Positions 54,609 through 62,202 of a stretch of 64,000 bases of DNA are shown piece by piece. The stretch comes from Aquimarina muelleri DSM 19832. GTDB lineage: Bacteria; Bacteroidota; Bacteroidia; Flavobacteriales; Flavobacteriaceae. The position numbers and the translations under genes are program-made. The first letter of the stretch is position 1. The number at the start of each line of letters is the position of its first letter. The stretch lies in the NCBI RefSeq assembly GCF_000430665.1, contig NZ_KE387189.1, positions 1-64,000 on the forward strand, read 5' to 3'. The notes beneath the pieces are model-generated. The model did no database searches. It saw only the letters and a list, made by a program, of their open reading frames with translations, and was not told where the DNA came from.

Positions 54609-55040
54609 AACAATATGAGGTATCCCATCTTCTAAATATTCTTCACCAATTTTTATAAAACCATGAGATTTATAAAAATTTTGTAGATGTGTTTGTGCAG
54701 AAATTTTTATTTTTTTTGTTTTAAAATAAGTTTCTATAGCACTGATGCTTTGTTTAATAAGATCATGACCATATCCATATTTTCTTTCTTTTTTAGCTAC
54801 TAATACTCTGCCTATACTAGAAGTTTCAAAGTAATCTCCTCCATCAAATATTCTGGTATAAGTTATAATTTCACCATTTTTATTTCCTATTACATGAAGT
54901 GCTTTTTGATCTTTGTTATCCATATCTTGATACACACAATCTTGTTCTACTACAAAAATTTCTGCGCGCAAGCGCAAAATTTTATACAATTCTGCTATAG
55001 ATAATTCATCAAATCGCTTTACTTCAAACTTTATATCCAT
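54594..55040 (-). CDS. GNAT N-acetyltransferase, ElaA-like
   Basis: A 148-residue GNAT protein. The start IKFEVKRFDELSIAELYKIL and the core LRAEIFVVEQDCVYQDMDNKD are typical of the ElaA subgroup, and the acetyl-CoA loop reads VAKKERKYGYGHDL. The acceptor is unknown. It is last in the rpiB-CDF-GNAT run, 6 bp after the transporter gene, and its final codons lie in the shared terminator hairpin. Confidence 0.88.
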   Translation of the reverse strand: MDIKFEVKRFDELSIAELYKILRLRAEIFVVEQDCVYQDMDNKDQKALHVIGNKNGEIITYTRIFDGGDYFETSSIGRVLVAKKERKYGYGHDLIKQSISAIETYFKTKKIKISAQTHLQNFYKSHGFIKIGEEYLEDGIPHIVMIKS

Positions 55041-55046
55041 ATTTGT

Positions 55047-55961
55047 TTAATCTTGTACAATAATATCTTTATTATCCTTGTTTTCGTATTCTGGCTGCAG
55101 AGTAACATGATTGATTTTAAATTTTTCTTGTAAAATGACTTCTATAGTATAAAGTATTTCTCCAAATTCAGATACCTTAATATTACTATTAAAATCAATA
55201 TGGGCCTCTAAATGAGTCTCGTCTTCATTAAGTTGCCATATATGTATGTGATGTAAACTTTTAACATTTGGTAATTCATTAACTATACTTACTATTTGTT
55301 TTACTTCTATATCATCAGGAGTATATAACATAAGTATTTTAAAAGATTTTTTTAAAAGATCATATCCCATAATAATAAGATAAATTGCAATTATAAAAGT
55401 TAATATACTATCTATCCAAAATATACTATAGAACTTCATTAATAGTCCACCTAATAATACTGCTAAAGAGGCCATTAAATCTGTTACAAGATGTAAATAT
55501 GCAGACCTCATATTCATATTTAATTTACTATCTTTCTTTAATAATAATACACTTAATCCATTACCAAAAATTGCTATTAAAGAAAGGACTATTACAACAC
55601 TTGTGTCTATTTGTTGTGGGGTTTTAAAACGTTTTATCCCTTCTATTATAAGAATTACAGCTATTACTATTAATGAAAAAGAATTTATAAATGCGGCCAT
55701 AATTTCTGCTCTTTTAAAACCAAAAGTTTTTTCGATAGAAGCTTCTTTTTTTGAAAGTCGATTAGCGAAAAAGCTAACTGTTAAAGAAAGAACATCACTA
55801 AAATTATGTAGGGCATCTGATAACAAAGAAAGACTGCCAGAAATCAAACCACCAATTATTTGTGCAACAGTAATACCAATATTTAATAAAATCGAAAATA
55901 ACAAACTACTTTTCGTAATTTTATCGTTTGATTGTTGATTACACGCACTTTTTTTAGCCAT
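55047..55961 (-). CDS. Cation diffusion facilitator (zinc/metal exporter)
   Basis: A 304-residue CDF transporter with six hydrophobic segments. Metal-site motifs are SLLSDALHNFSDVLSL (HxxxD) in TM2 and YLHLVTDLMASLAVLLGG (HxxxD) in TM5. The cytosolic C-terminal domain contains VKSLHHIHIWQLNEDETHLEAHI. It most resembles CzcD/ZitB-type zinc exporters; the metal is inferred. It begins 3 bp after the rpiB stop and is surely in the same operon. Confidence 0.92.
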   Translation of the reverse strand: MAKKSACNQQSNDKITKSSLLFSILLNIGITVAQIIGGLISGSLSLLSDALHNFSDVLSLTVSFFANRLSKKEASIEKTFGFKRAEIMAAFINSFSLIVIAVILIIEGIKRFKTPQQIDTSVVIVLSLIAIFGNGLSVLLLKKDSKLNMNMRSAYLHLVTDLMASLAVLLGGLLMKFYSIFWIDSILTFIIAIYLIIMGYDLLKKSFKILMLYTPDDIEVKQIVSIVNELPNVKSLHHIHIWQLNEDETHLEAHIDFNSNIKVSEFGEILYTIEVILQEKFKINHVTLQPEYENKDNKDIIVQD

Positions 55962-55964
55962 ATT

Positions 55965-56399
55965 TTAAATACACATAGGTATTTTATTAACTCTATTTAA
56001 ATGTCTTCCTCCTTCAAAATTGGTATCCAAAAAAGTTTTTACCATTTCAATAGCCTGAGGTAATGAAGTAAATCTAGCAGGAATACATATAATATTAGCA
56101 TCATTATGTAGTCTTGTTAACTCGGTAATTTCTTTTGTCCAACATAATCCTGCACGAACATTAGGATATTTATTAGCAGTCATAGCAACTCCATTTCCAC
56201 TACCACAAATCAAAATTCCAAAATCAACTTTTTTAGAATTTACATCTTTTGCTACAGGGTGTACAAAATCAGGATAATCTACACTATTATTTTCATTAGT
56301 ACCATAATTTACCACCTCAATTCCTTTGGATTCTAAATAAGCAGCAACTTCAATTTTATATTCCGTTCCTGCGTGGTCATTTCCAATAGCTATTTTCAT
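55965..56399 (-). CDS. rpiB: Ribose 5-phosphate isomerase B
   Basis: A 144-residue RpiB, interconverting ribose 5-phosphate and ribulose 5-phosphate in the pentose phosphate pathway. Seen are GNDHAGTEYK at the N-terminus, NYGTNENNSVDYPDF, and the active-site cysteine in GILICGSGNGVAMTANKYP, then RAGLCW. Length is typical. It is first in a three-gene run and has a likely promoter just upstream. Confidence 0.95.
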   Translation of the reverse strand: MKIAIGNDHAGTEYKIEVAAYLESKGIEVVNYGTNENNSVDYPDFVHPVAKDVNSKKVDFGILICGSGNGVAMTANKYPNVRAGLCWTKEITELTRLHNDANIICIPARFTSLPQAIEMVKTFLDTNFEGGRHLNRVNKIPMCI

Positions 56400-56428
56400 T
56401 TTCTTTTGTTCGTTTTATTATTTAAAAA

Positions 56429-56462
56429 CAAAGATAATTTAATCTAAAAAAGTAAACTCCAA
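56429..56462 (-). promoter_or_regulatory. Promoter for the rpiB operon
   Basis: On the minus strand TTG (56462-56460) is followed by 23 nt and TATCTTTG (56436-56429), within the accepted spacing. The predicted start is about 24 nt before the ATG. Confidence 0.5.
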
Positions 56463-56959
56463 AAAACCAATAATTTAACCCATTATTACGGTAATGTTAA
56501 TAACTAGGGTTCTTCTGTTAACATAGGATGTGGATAAGTAGTTCTTAAAATTGAGGAAGTTTTTTTGGTAGTCTTAATATTTATTAGAATACAAGTATCA
56601 TGAGTAGAAATCAAAATTATAACTCCTCTTTTTTTAGAGAAGTTTTCAGATGTTAATTTAACGTTATCAACTATGGTTTTACCGTAATTATATAAAGAAT
56701 TTTATGTGTTTATTAGCTATTAACAATTGTTAATTAAATCAATATTTAAGTAGATTATCAATCAATTAGAATACTAATATCCTGTTTATATGTTTCTGAA
56801 AATTTACTTAAACTTAAAAAGCAAATAAATTTTAAAAAAGATATACCGCTATTAACACTATATCATAATCATCATTAATAATTTTAAATTTTAAAAAAAG
56901 AAAAAGATATATATAATAAGTGTTTAAAACTATATTTAAAATAAGAGGATATAGTAAGA
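56437..56959. other. AT-rich gap with a consensus DnaA box
   Basis: More than 500 bp without a gene, very AT-rich. TGTGGATAA (56529-56537) is an exact reverse copy of the DnaA box TTATCCACA; weaker relatives are TGTTAATAA near 56495 and TTATCAAC near 56665. Genes to the immediate left point left and those to the right point right after the small genes. This is suggestive but not sufficient evidence of an origin. Confidence 0.35.
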
Positions 56960-57199
56960 TTATACAATTCTTAGATGAGAATTAGTATTTAGATCCTTTA
57001 TGATCTGAAGAACTTTATTTTTATCTTTTATATGAACTTTAAGATTAATGCCTCCTAATGCGTTTGAATAAAAAGGAAAAACGCCTACCATAGTTTCATT
57101 CTCAAAGAAATAGGAAATTCCTTCTTGATCTAACAGAAGTTTTAATATAGCATATTCAAATGGGTAAGTATATGTAGTTATAGTAATAAAATCTCTCAT
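56960..57199 (-). CDS. DUF2007-like small protein
   Basis: A 79-residue protein reading FITITTYTYPFEYAILKLLL, then DQEGISYFFENETMVGVFPF, SNALGGINLKVHIKDKNKVL. This matches the DUF2007 (putative signal-transducing) family, which is small, alpha/beta and of unknown role. ATG 57199 is taken because the family begins there; the upstream 16 codons to 57247 are unlikely. Confidence 0.78.
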   Translation of the reverse strand: MRDFITITTYTYPFEYAILKLLLDQEGISYFFENETMVGVFPFYSNALGGINLKVHIKDKNKVLQIIKDLNTNSHLRIV

Positions 57200-57309
57200 T
57201 TTATTAAAGTAAACCTTGATTATACTAGGTTTACTTACAATATACAAAATAAGTATAATAATCTAGAGATAAGAAATTAAAATAAGCTTGATAATTTGAA
57301 ATAACTAAA

Positions 57310-57489
57310 CTAGTTGATTTGAGTAGCTTCTCTATCCGTTTTAATAGAATTATTTATTTCTGAATTTTCTATAGTTTCATTTTTATGATCTATAGTATTA
57401 TTGATATACAATGAAAAAGAATATATACCCAAAAGAAATATGAGTATAAAGAATAGTATTATCTTATGTATTTTTTTGATTTTATGCAT
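57310..57489 (-). CDS. Possible small single-pass membrane protein
   Basis: A 59-codon frame, start ATG at 57489, stop TAG at 57310-57312. It begins with basic residues (MHKIKKIHK), then a single hydrophobic segment (IILFFILIFLLGIYSFSLYI), then a hydrophilic tail rich in Asn, Glu and Lys. This is plausible positive-inside topology for a small membrane protein. No homologue is recognised and chance cannot be excluded in AT-rich DNA. It lies in the same orientation upstream of the DUF2007 gene. Confidence 0.45.
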   Translation of the reverse strand: MHKIKKIHKIILFFILIFLLGIYSFSLYINNTIDHKNETIENSEINNSIKTDREATQIN

Positions 57490-57726
57490 ATTTAATTAGA
57501 TACTAAACGAATAAAACCTAATTCTAGTGTATTAAAATTAAGTAAATTTTAAGAAAAAATAAGGTGTTTACTTAAAATAAAATAAAACATGTATAAATTT
57601 AATAGATATTTTTTTGTAATAATTTGGTGATTATGGAATATATAGATTAATAAAAGTTTAAAGTTAAAATTATAAATGTTAAAAGATAAGCTGTACTTTT
57701 ATCCTAAATAACTAGAATAGACATTA

Positions 57727-59925
57727 ATGAAAAGAAAGAGTAGACGAGGAAAAAAGTCGCCTAAAATTGAAAATATAACCCAAGGAATACTTAAAATATT
57801 AAAATCAGATTCTGATAAAAGTTTTAATTATAAACAGATTTCAGCAAAATTTGGAGTAGATGATGCTAGTAGCAGAAATCAAATTATAAAAAAACTAACA
57901 CAACTTGCAGCAAAAAAACAAATTGAAGAGGTCGAGAGAGGAAAATTTAAAATTATACCTAATACCGATACATACACTGGTTTTTTAGAAATAACATCTA
58001 AAGGTACTGGTTATGTAATTGTAGAAGATCTTGAAGAAGACGTTTTTATACCAAATAATAATTTGAATAAGGCATTACATGGAGATGAAGTAGAAGTATA
58101 TATTTATCGTAGAAAAAGAAGAGGAAAAAGCGAAGGCGAAATATCTAAAATTATATCCCGTAAAAAGAGTGAATTTGTAGGGGTAATAGAAATTCAGAAA
58201 AACTATGCCTTTGTAAATATGAACGATGGTAAGATGTATACTGATATTTTTGTTCCTAAAAATAAAATTGGAGAAGCAGAAGACGGAGATAAAGTATTAG
58301 TAAAACTAGAAGATTGGCCAGAAAAAGCAGATTCTCCCTTTGGAAAAGTAATAAAAGTACTAGGTAAACCAGGAGAACATAATACAGAAATTCATTCTAT
58401 TTTAGCACAATATGGTTTACCATATGAGTTTTCAAAAGAGGTAGAAGAATACGCAAATACGTTAGATACTTCAATTCAGGAATCTGAAATCAAAAATCGT
58501 AGGGATATGCGAAAAACCCTTACGTTTACAATAGATCCAAAAGATGCAAAGGATTTTGATGATGCATTATCTTTCGAAATATTAGAAAATGGTAATTACG
58601 AAATAGGAATCCATATTGCAGATGTATCTCATTATCTTAAACCAGGTACCATATTAGATGACGAGGCTTATGAAAGAGCAACATCGGTATATTTAGTAGA
58701 TAGAGTAGTACCTATGTTACCCGAAGTTTTATCTAATAATGCGTGCTCATTAAGACCTAATGAAGAAAAATATACATTTTCTGCAGTATTTGAACTTAAT
58801 GATAAAGCAGAAATTAAAAATCAATGGTTTGGTAGAACAGTAACATATTCTGATGCTAGATTTGCTTATGAAGAAGCACAGCATATTATAGAAACTAAAG
58901 AAACTACTATACCCTCAGAAATATCGATTACAGGAAAAACATATAATGCAGATCAAAAAATAGCTGATGGTATTCTTAAATTAGATGCGTTAGCCAAAAT
59001 TATGCGATCTAAACGGATGGGCGAAGGAGCTATTTCATTTGATAAAGTAGAAGTAAAGTTTCATCTAAATGATAATAACGAACCAGTAGGAGTGTTTTTT
59101 AAGACTTCTAAGGATGCTAATAAACTTATTGAAGAGTTTATGTTACTAGCTAATAAAAAGGTCGCAGAATTTATAGGAAAGCAAAGCCCTAAGAAAACTT
59201 TTGTATATCGTGTTCACGATGAACCAAATGATGAAAAATTAGCAGCATTACAAAATATTATTGGTCGATTTGGATATAAATTAGATCTTAAAGATCGTAA
59301 AACAACTACCAAATCATTAAATAGCTTATTAAGTGATGTACAAGGTAAAAAAGAACAAAATCTAGTAGATACCTTAGCTATTAGAAGTATGAGTAAGGCA
59401 GAATATACTACTCATAATATAGGGCATTATGGCTTAGCATTTGATTACTATTCACATTTTACATCGCCAATTAGAAGATATCCAGATGTTATGGCACATC
59501 GTTTGTTACAACATTATTTAGATAAAGGAAAATCTGTTGCAGAAGAAGAATACGAAGAAAAATGTAAGCATAGCAGCAGTATGGAAAATCTGGCATCAAG
59601 TGCAGAACGTGATTCTATAAAATATATGCAAATAAAATTTATGAAGGATCATGAGGATGAACAATTTTTGGGTGTTATTTCAGGAGTTACTGAATGGGGT
59701 ATTTATGTAGAAATTATCTCTAATAAATGTGAAGGTATGATTCGTTTAAAAGATATGACTGATGATCGCTATATTTTTGATCAGGATGAATATACTATTA
59801 TTGGCGAACGAACAAAAAAATCCTATCGATTAGGAGATGAAGTATATGTAAAAGTAAAAAACGCAGATCTTATAAAGAGACATTTAGATTTTATCTTATT
59901 AGGAAGTAAAGAAGAAATAGAATAA
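57727..59925 (+). CDS. rnr: Ribonuclease R
   Basis: A 732-residue RNase II/R family exoribonuclease. Visible are an N-terminal helix-turn-helix-like part (about 10-75), cold-shock domains (about 80-215), the RNB catalytic domain with TFTIDPKDAKDFDDALSFE (about 265-285) and the SPIRRYPDVMAHRLL signature, and a C-terminal S1 domain (VISGVTEWGIYVEI). It degrades structured RNA from 3' to 5' and takes part in RNA quality control. The gene is isolated, with about 150 bp before the next. Confidence 0.96.
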   Translation: MKRKSRRGKKSPKIENITQGILKILKSDSDKSFNYKQISAKFGVDDASSRNQIIKKLTQLAAKKQIEEVERGKFKIIPNTDTYTGFLEITSKGTGYVIVEDLEEDVFIPNNNLNKALHGDEVEVYIYRRKRRGKSEGEISKIISRKKSEFVGVIEIQKNYAFVNMNDGKMYTDIFVPKNKIGEAEDGDKVLVKLEDWPEKADSPFGKVIKVLGKPGEHNTEIHSILAQYGLPYEFSKEVEEYANTLDTSIQESEIKNRRDMRKTLTFTIDPKDAKDFDDALSFEILENGNYEIGIHIADVSHYLKPGTILDDEAYERATSVYLVDRVVPMLPEVLSNNACSLRPNEEKYTFSAVFELNDKAEIKNQWFGRTVTYSDARFAYEEAQHIIETKETTIPSEISITGKTYNADQKIADGILKLDALAKIMRSKRMGEGAISFDKVEVKFHLNDNNEPVGVFFKTSKDANKLIEEFMLLANKKVAEFIGKQSPKKTFVYRVHDEPNDEKLAALQNIIGRFGYKLDLKDRKTTTKSLNSLLSDVQGKKEQNLVDTLAIRSMSKAEYTTHNIGHYGLAFDYYSHFTSPIRRYPDVMAHRLLQHYLDKGKSVAEEEYEEKCKHSSSMENLASSAERDSIKYMQIKFMKDHEDEQFLGVISGVTEWGIYVEIISNKCEGMIRLKDMTDDRYIFDQDEYTIIGERTKKSYRLGDEVYVKVKNADLIKRHLDFILLGSKEEIE

Positions 59926-60073
59926 CTAAAAATTAATGTCGTTTATTTAAAACCCTCATTGAGGATTTAATCCCTAAAAGCTTATTTTGAGGTTGTTGAT
60001 TCTAAAGAATCCTTAAAGTATAGTTTTTAAATTACTAATTATAAAAAAAAGTTTTAATCTTAAAAAATTAGCG

Positions 60074-60748
60074 ATGAAAAAATTAGTATTTCTTTTTGTG
60101 TTTTTTGTAATAGCACAAGGACAAGCACAAAATATTTTAACCAAAAAGGTTAGTGATTTTAAGGAGTTAAAAGTATTTGATAAAATAAAAGTAATTTTAA
60201 TTCAAGGAGAAGAAAATAAAATAGAAATTTCGGGTATTAAAAAAGAAAAAATTGATATTGTTATTAAAAATCAAGTTTTAAAAATCAAAATGTCATTAAA
60301 TAATACTTGGGATGAAAATAATACAAATGTTACCGTATTTTACAAAGAACTATCTAAAATTGATGTAAATGAAGGAGCAAGTGTTACTATAAAAGGAACA
60401 TTAAAATATTCTGATCTGGATCTTAGAGCCCAAGAAGGTGGAGAAATAAAAGGAACTATCGAAAGTGATAAATTGATAGCAAAAGCAATAACAGGAGGTG
60501 GATTAATTTTAGATGGAAAAGTAAAAGAACAAGAAGTTACTGTTAAAGCTGGTGGTCAATTTATATCTAAAGATCTTAAAACAGAGACTACACAAGTAAA
60601 AATAAGTGCAGGCGGAAGAGCAAATGTAAATGCTAGTAAATATGTAAAAGCAAATACTAATGCAGGAGGAACCATAAAAATCTATGGAAAACCAAAAGAA
60701 ATAGACTCTCAAAAACTATTCGGAGGAAAAATTATTGAAGTTAACTAG
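60074..60748 (+). CDS. GIN-domain (DUF2807) exported protein
   Basis: A 224-residue protein with signal peptide MKKLVFLFVFFVIAQGQAQ. The mature part is a right-handed beta-helix-like GIN/DUF2807 domain: FKELKVFDKIKVILIQGEEN, then ELSKIDVNEGASVTIKGTLK, and strands rich in Gly, Lys and Ala. The function of this widespread Bacteroidota family is unknown; a putative auto-transporter adhesin label is often used. The 3' end contains the promoter of the next gene. Confidence 0.88.
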   Translation: MKKLVFLFVFFVIAQGQAQNILTKKVSDFKELKVFDKIKVILIQGEENKIEISGIKKEKIDIVIKNQVLKIKMSLNNTWDENNTNVTVFYKELSKIDVNEGASVTIKGTLKYSDLDLRAQEGGEIKGTIESDKLIAKAITGGGLILDGKVKEQEVTVKAGGQFISKDLKTETTQVKISAGGRANVNASKYVKANTNAGGTIKIYGKPKEIDSQKLFGGKIIEVN

Positions 60749-60765
60749 TTAGTTTTTTAACTTTG
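60735..60765 (+). promoter_or_regulatory. Promoter for the LysE-family gene
   Basis: TTG (60735-60737), 20 nt, then TAACTTTG (60758-60765). The -33 part overlaps the end of the GIN gene. The predicted start is about 18 nt before the ATG. Confidence 0.58.
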
Positions 60766-60788
60766 TAGTAAATACGTTTATAAATACT

Positions 60789-61484
60789 ATGTTTCAAGAT
60801 GCTCATGCAGCTATACCATTAGGTTTTTTATTAGCTTTTTTAATAGGTCCTGTTTTTTTTGTACTCTTAGAAACAGCAGCAATAAAAGGATTTAGAGCAG
60901 CTTTAGCTGTAGATTTTGGAGTTATTTTTGCAGATATAGTATTTATTTTTATTGCCTATTTTAGTACCAATCAGATTTTAGAGAAAATAAAAGACGATCC
61001 CGCATTATTTATTTTTGGAGGAGTATTATTATCTACCTATGGCGTTATTTCTTTTATTCAAGAAAGAAAAAATTATAATAAACTTAGAGATACTTCTGTC
61101 GAGATTATTAATAAGCATAATTACGCAATGCTTTTTATAAAAGGATTTTTACTTAATTTTATAAATATAGGCGTTTTAGGATTCTGGTTAAGTATCATTA
61201 TAGTTATAGGTCCACAGTTAAATATGGATACTAGTAGAATACTCTACTTTTTTATTATGGTTTTGGGCACTTACTTATTTATAGACTTATTTAAAATGCT
61301 GTTAGCAAAACGATTGAAAACAAAGTTGACTCCAAAACGAATATATCTTATTAAAAGAGTTATTAGCATTATTATGGTTGTATTCGGTATATTTCTTATC
61401 CTAAAAGGTGTTCTTCCAGATACTATGGAAAAACGAATACAAAATGAGATTGAAAAAATAACTCCAGAATCTGGATTCAAATAA
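60789..61484 (+). CDS. LysE-family amino acid exporter
   Basis: A 231-residue membrane protein with about six hydrophobic helices. The N-terminal IPLGFLLAFLIGPVFFVLLETAAIKGFRAAL is the LysE/RhtB hallmark. An internal amphipathic stretch follows FIQERKNYNKLRD. The substrate is probably an amino acid, but not identifiable. It has its own promoter and ends at a strong terminator. Confidence 0.88.
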   Translation: MFQDAHAAIPLGFLLAFLIGPVFFVLLETAAIKGFRAALAVDFGVIFADIVFIFIAYFSTNQILEKIKDDPALFIFGGVLLSTYGVISFIQERKNYNKLRDTSVEIINKHNYAMLFIKGFLLNFINIGVLGFWLSIIIVIGPQLNMDTSRILYFFIMVLGTYLFIDLFKMLLAKRLKTKLTPKRIYLIKRVISIIMVVFGIFLILKGVLPDTMEKRIQNEIEKITPESGFK

Positions 61485-61518
61485 AAAATCCCATACAACA
61501 ATATGTATGGGATTTTTT
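61483..61518. terminator. Bidirectional terminator between the LysE gene and tRNA-Cys
   Basis: The arms AAAAAATCCCATACA and TGTATGGGATTTTTT form a 15-bp stem with a 6-nt loop. It serves the exporter gene (plus) and the tRNA (minus). Confidence 0.92.
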
Positions 61519-61520
61519 GA

Positions 61521-61590
61521 GGTGTCGAGCGGATTCGAACCGCTGTAGATGGTGTTGCAGACCACTGCCTAGCCACTCGGCCACGACACC
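61521..61590 (-). tRNA. tRNA-Cys (GCA)
   Basis: A 70-nt cloverleaf on the minus strand: acceptor GGTGTCG/CGACACC (7 bp), anticodon loop CTGCAAC with anticodon GCA (complement of 61556-61558), and T arm AGCGG-TTCGAAT-CCGCT. The 3' CCA is not encoded. Confidence 0.96.
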
Positions 61591-61608
61591 CAATTTTTGA
61601 TTGGATGG

Positions 61609-61616
61609 CAAATGTA
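61609..61616 (-). promoter_or_regulatory. -7 box (TACATTTG) for tRNA-Cys
   Basis: An exact TAnnTTTG match on the minus strand lies 19 nt upstream of the tRNA 5' end. No -33 TTG is evident. Confidence 0.42.
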
Positions 61617-61685
61617 AATAAATTTATGCTTACTTCTAAAAGATTTCACGTTAAAAGACGATTAAGAACGTATTAAATTATAAAA

Positions 61686-62042
61686 TTATCTGTTTTTACT
61701 TTTTTTAATAGTCACCATTTCTACATTTCCACCAATAGGAGGGTTAATTTTAGAAACATTTACAGTTACTTTTTCTACTAATGATATTTCTTTTAATATT
61801 CGTACCAAAATTCTTTCTGCAGCATGTTCTAATAATTTAGATCTAATAGCCATTTCTTCCTTTACAATACGATTAAGATGAACGTAATCAACGGTATCTA
61901 TTAATCGATCAGAAACAGCAGAGTTAGATAAATCAGCCATTATTTTTAGATCAATTCTATAGTCAGATCCTATTTTTTTTTCTTCAATAAGGCATCCGTG
62001 ATACGCATAAACCTTAATATTTTTTAACTTTATTACTCCCAC
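61686..62042 (-). CDS. folB: Dihydroneopterin aldolase
   Basis: A 118-residue FolB, converting dihydroneopterin to hydroxymethyl-dihydropterin in folate synthesis. Seen are KLKNIKVYAYHGCLIEEKKIG with the catalytic Glu, DTVDYVHLNRIVKEEM, LLEHAAERILVRI, and the C-terminal VSKINPPIGGNVEMVTI. The start codon is GTG at 62042. TAACTTTG at 62061-62054 on the minus strand may be its -7 box with a very short leader. It is divergent from glnS. Confidence 0.93.
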   Translation of the reverse strand: MGVIKLKNIKVYAYHGCLIEEKKIGSDYRIDLKIMADLSNSAVSDRLIDTVDYVHLNRIVKEEMAIRSKLLEHAAERILVRILKEISLVEKVTVNVSKINPPIGGNVEMVTIKKSKNR

Positions 62043-62175
62043 AAATTTTTTGTCAAAGTTAAAAATAATCTTTGTTAATAAAACAGGTATAAACCCCTTT
62101 TATGATAAATTTACATTATAATAAAATTATTATATAAAGATTTTGCTACAAATAGTTAAGCACCATTAGAATTTG

Positions 62176-62183
62176 TAGTTTTG
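62176..62183 (+). promoter_or_regulatory. -7 box (TAGTTTTG) for glnS
   Basis: An exact TAnnTTTG match lies 20 nt before the glnS ATG. No TTG was found at the proper distance. Confidence 0.38.
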
Positions 62184-62202
62184 TGTTTTATTTAGATTAT
62201 AA

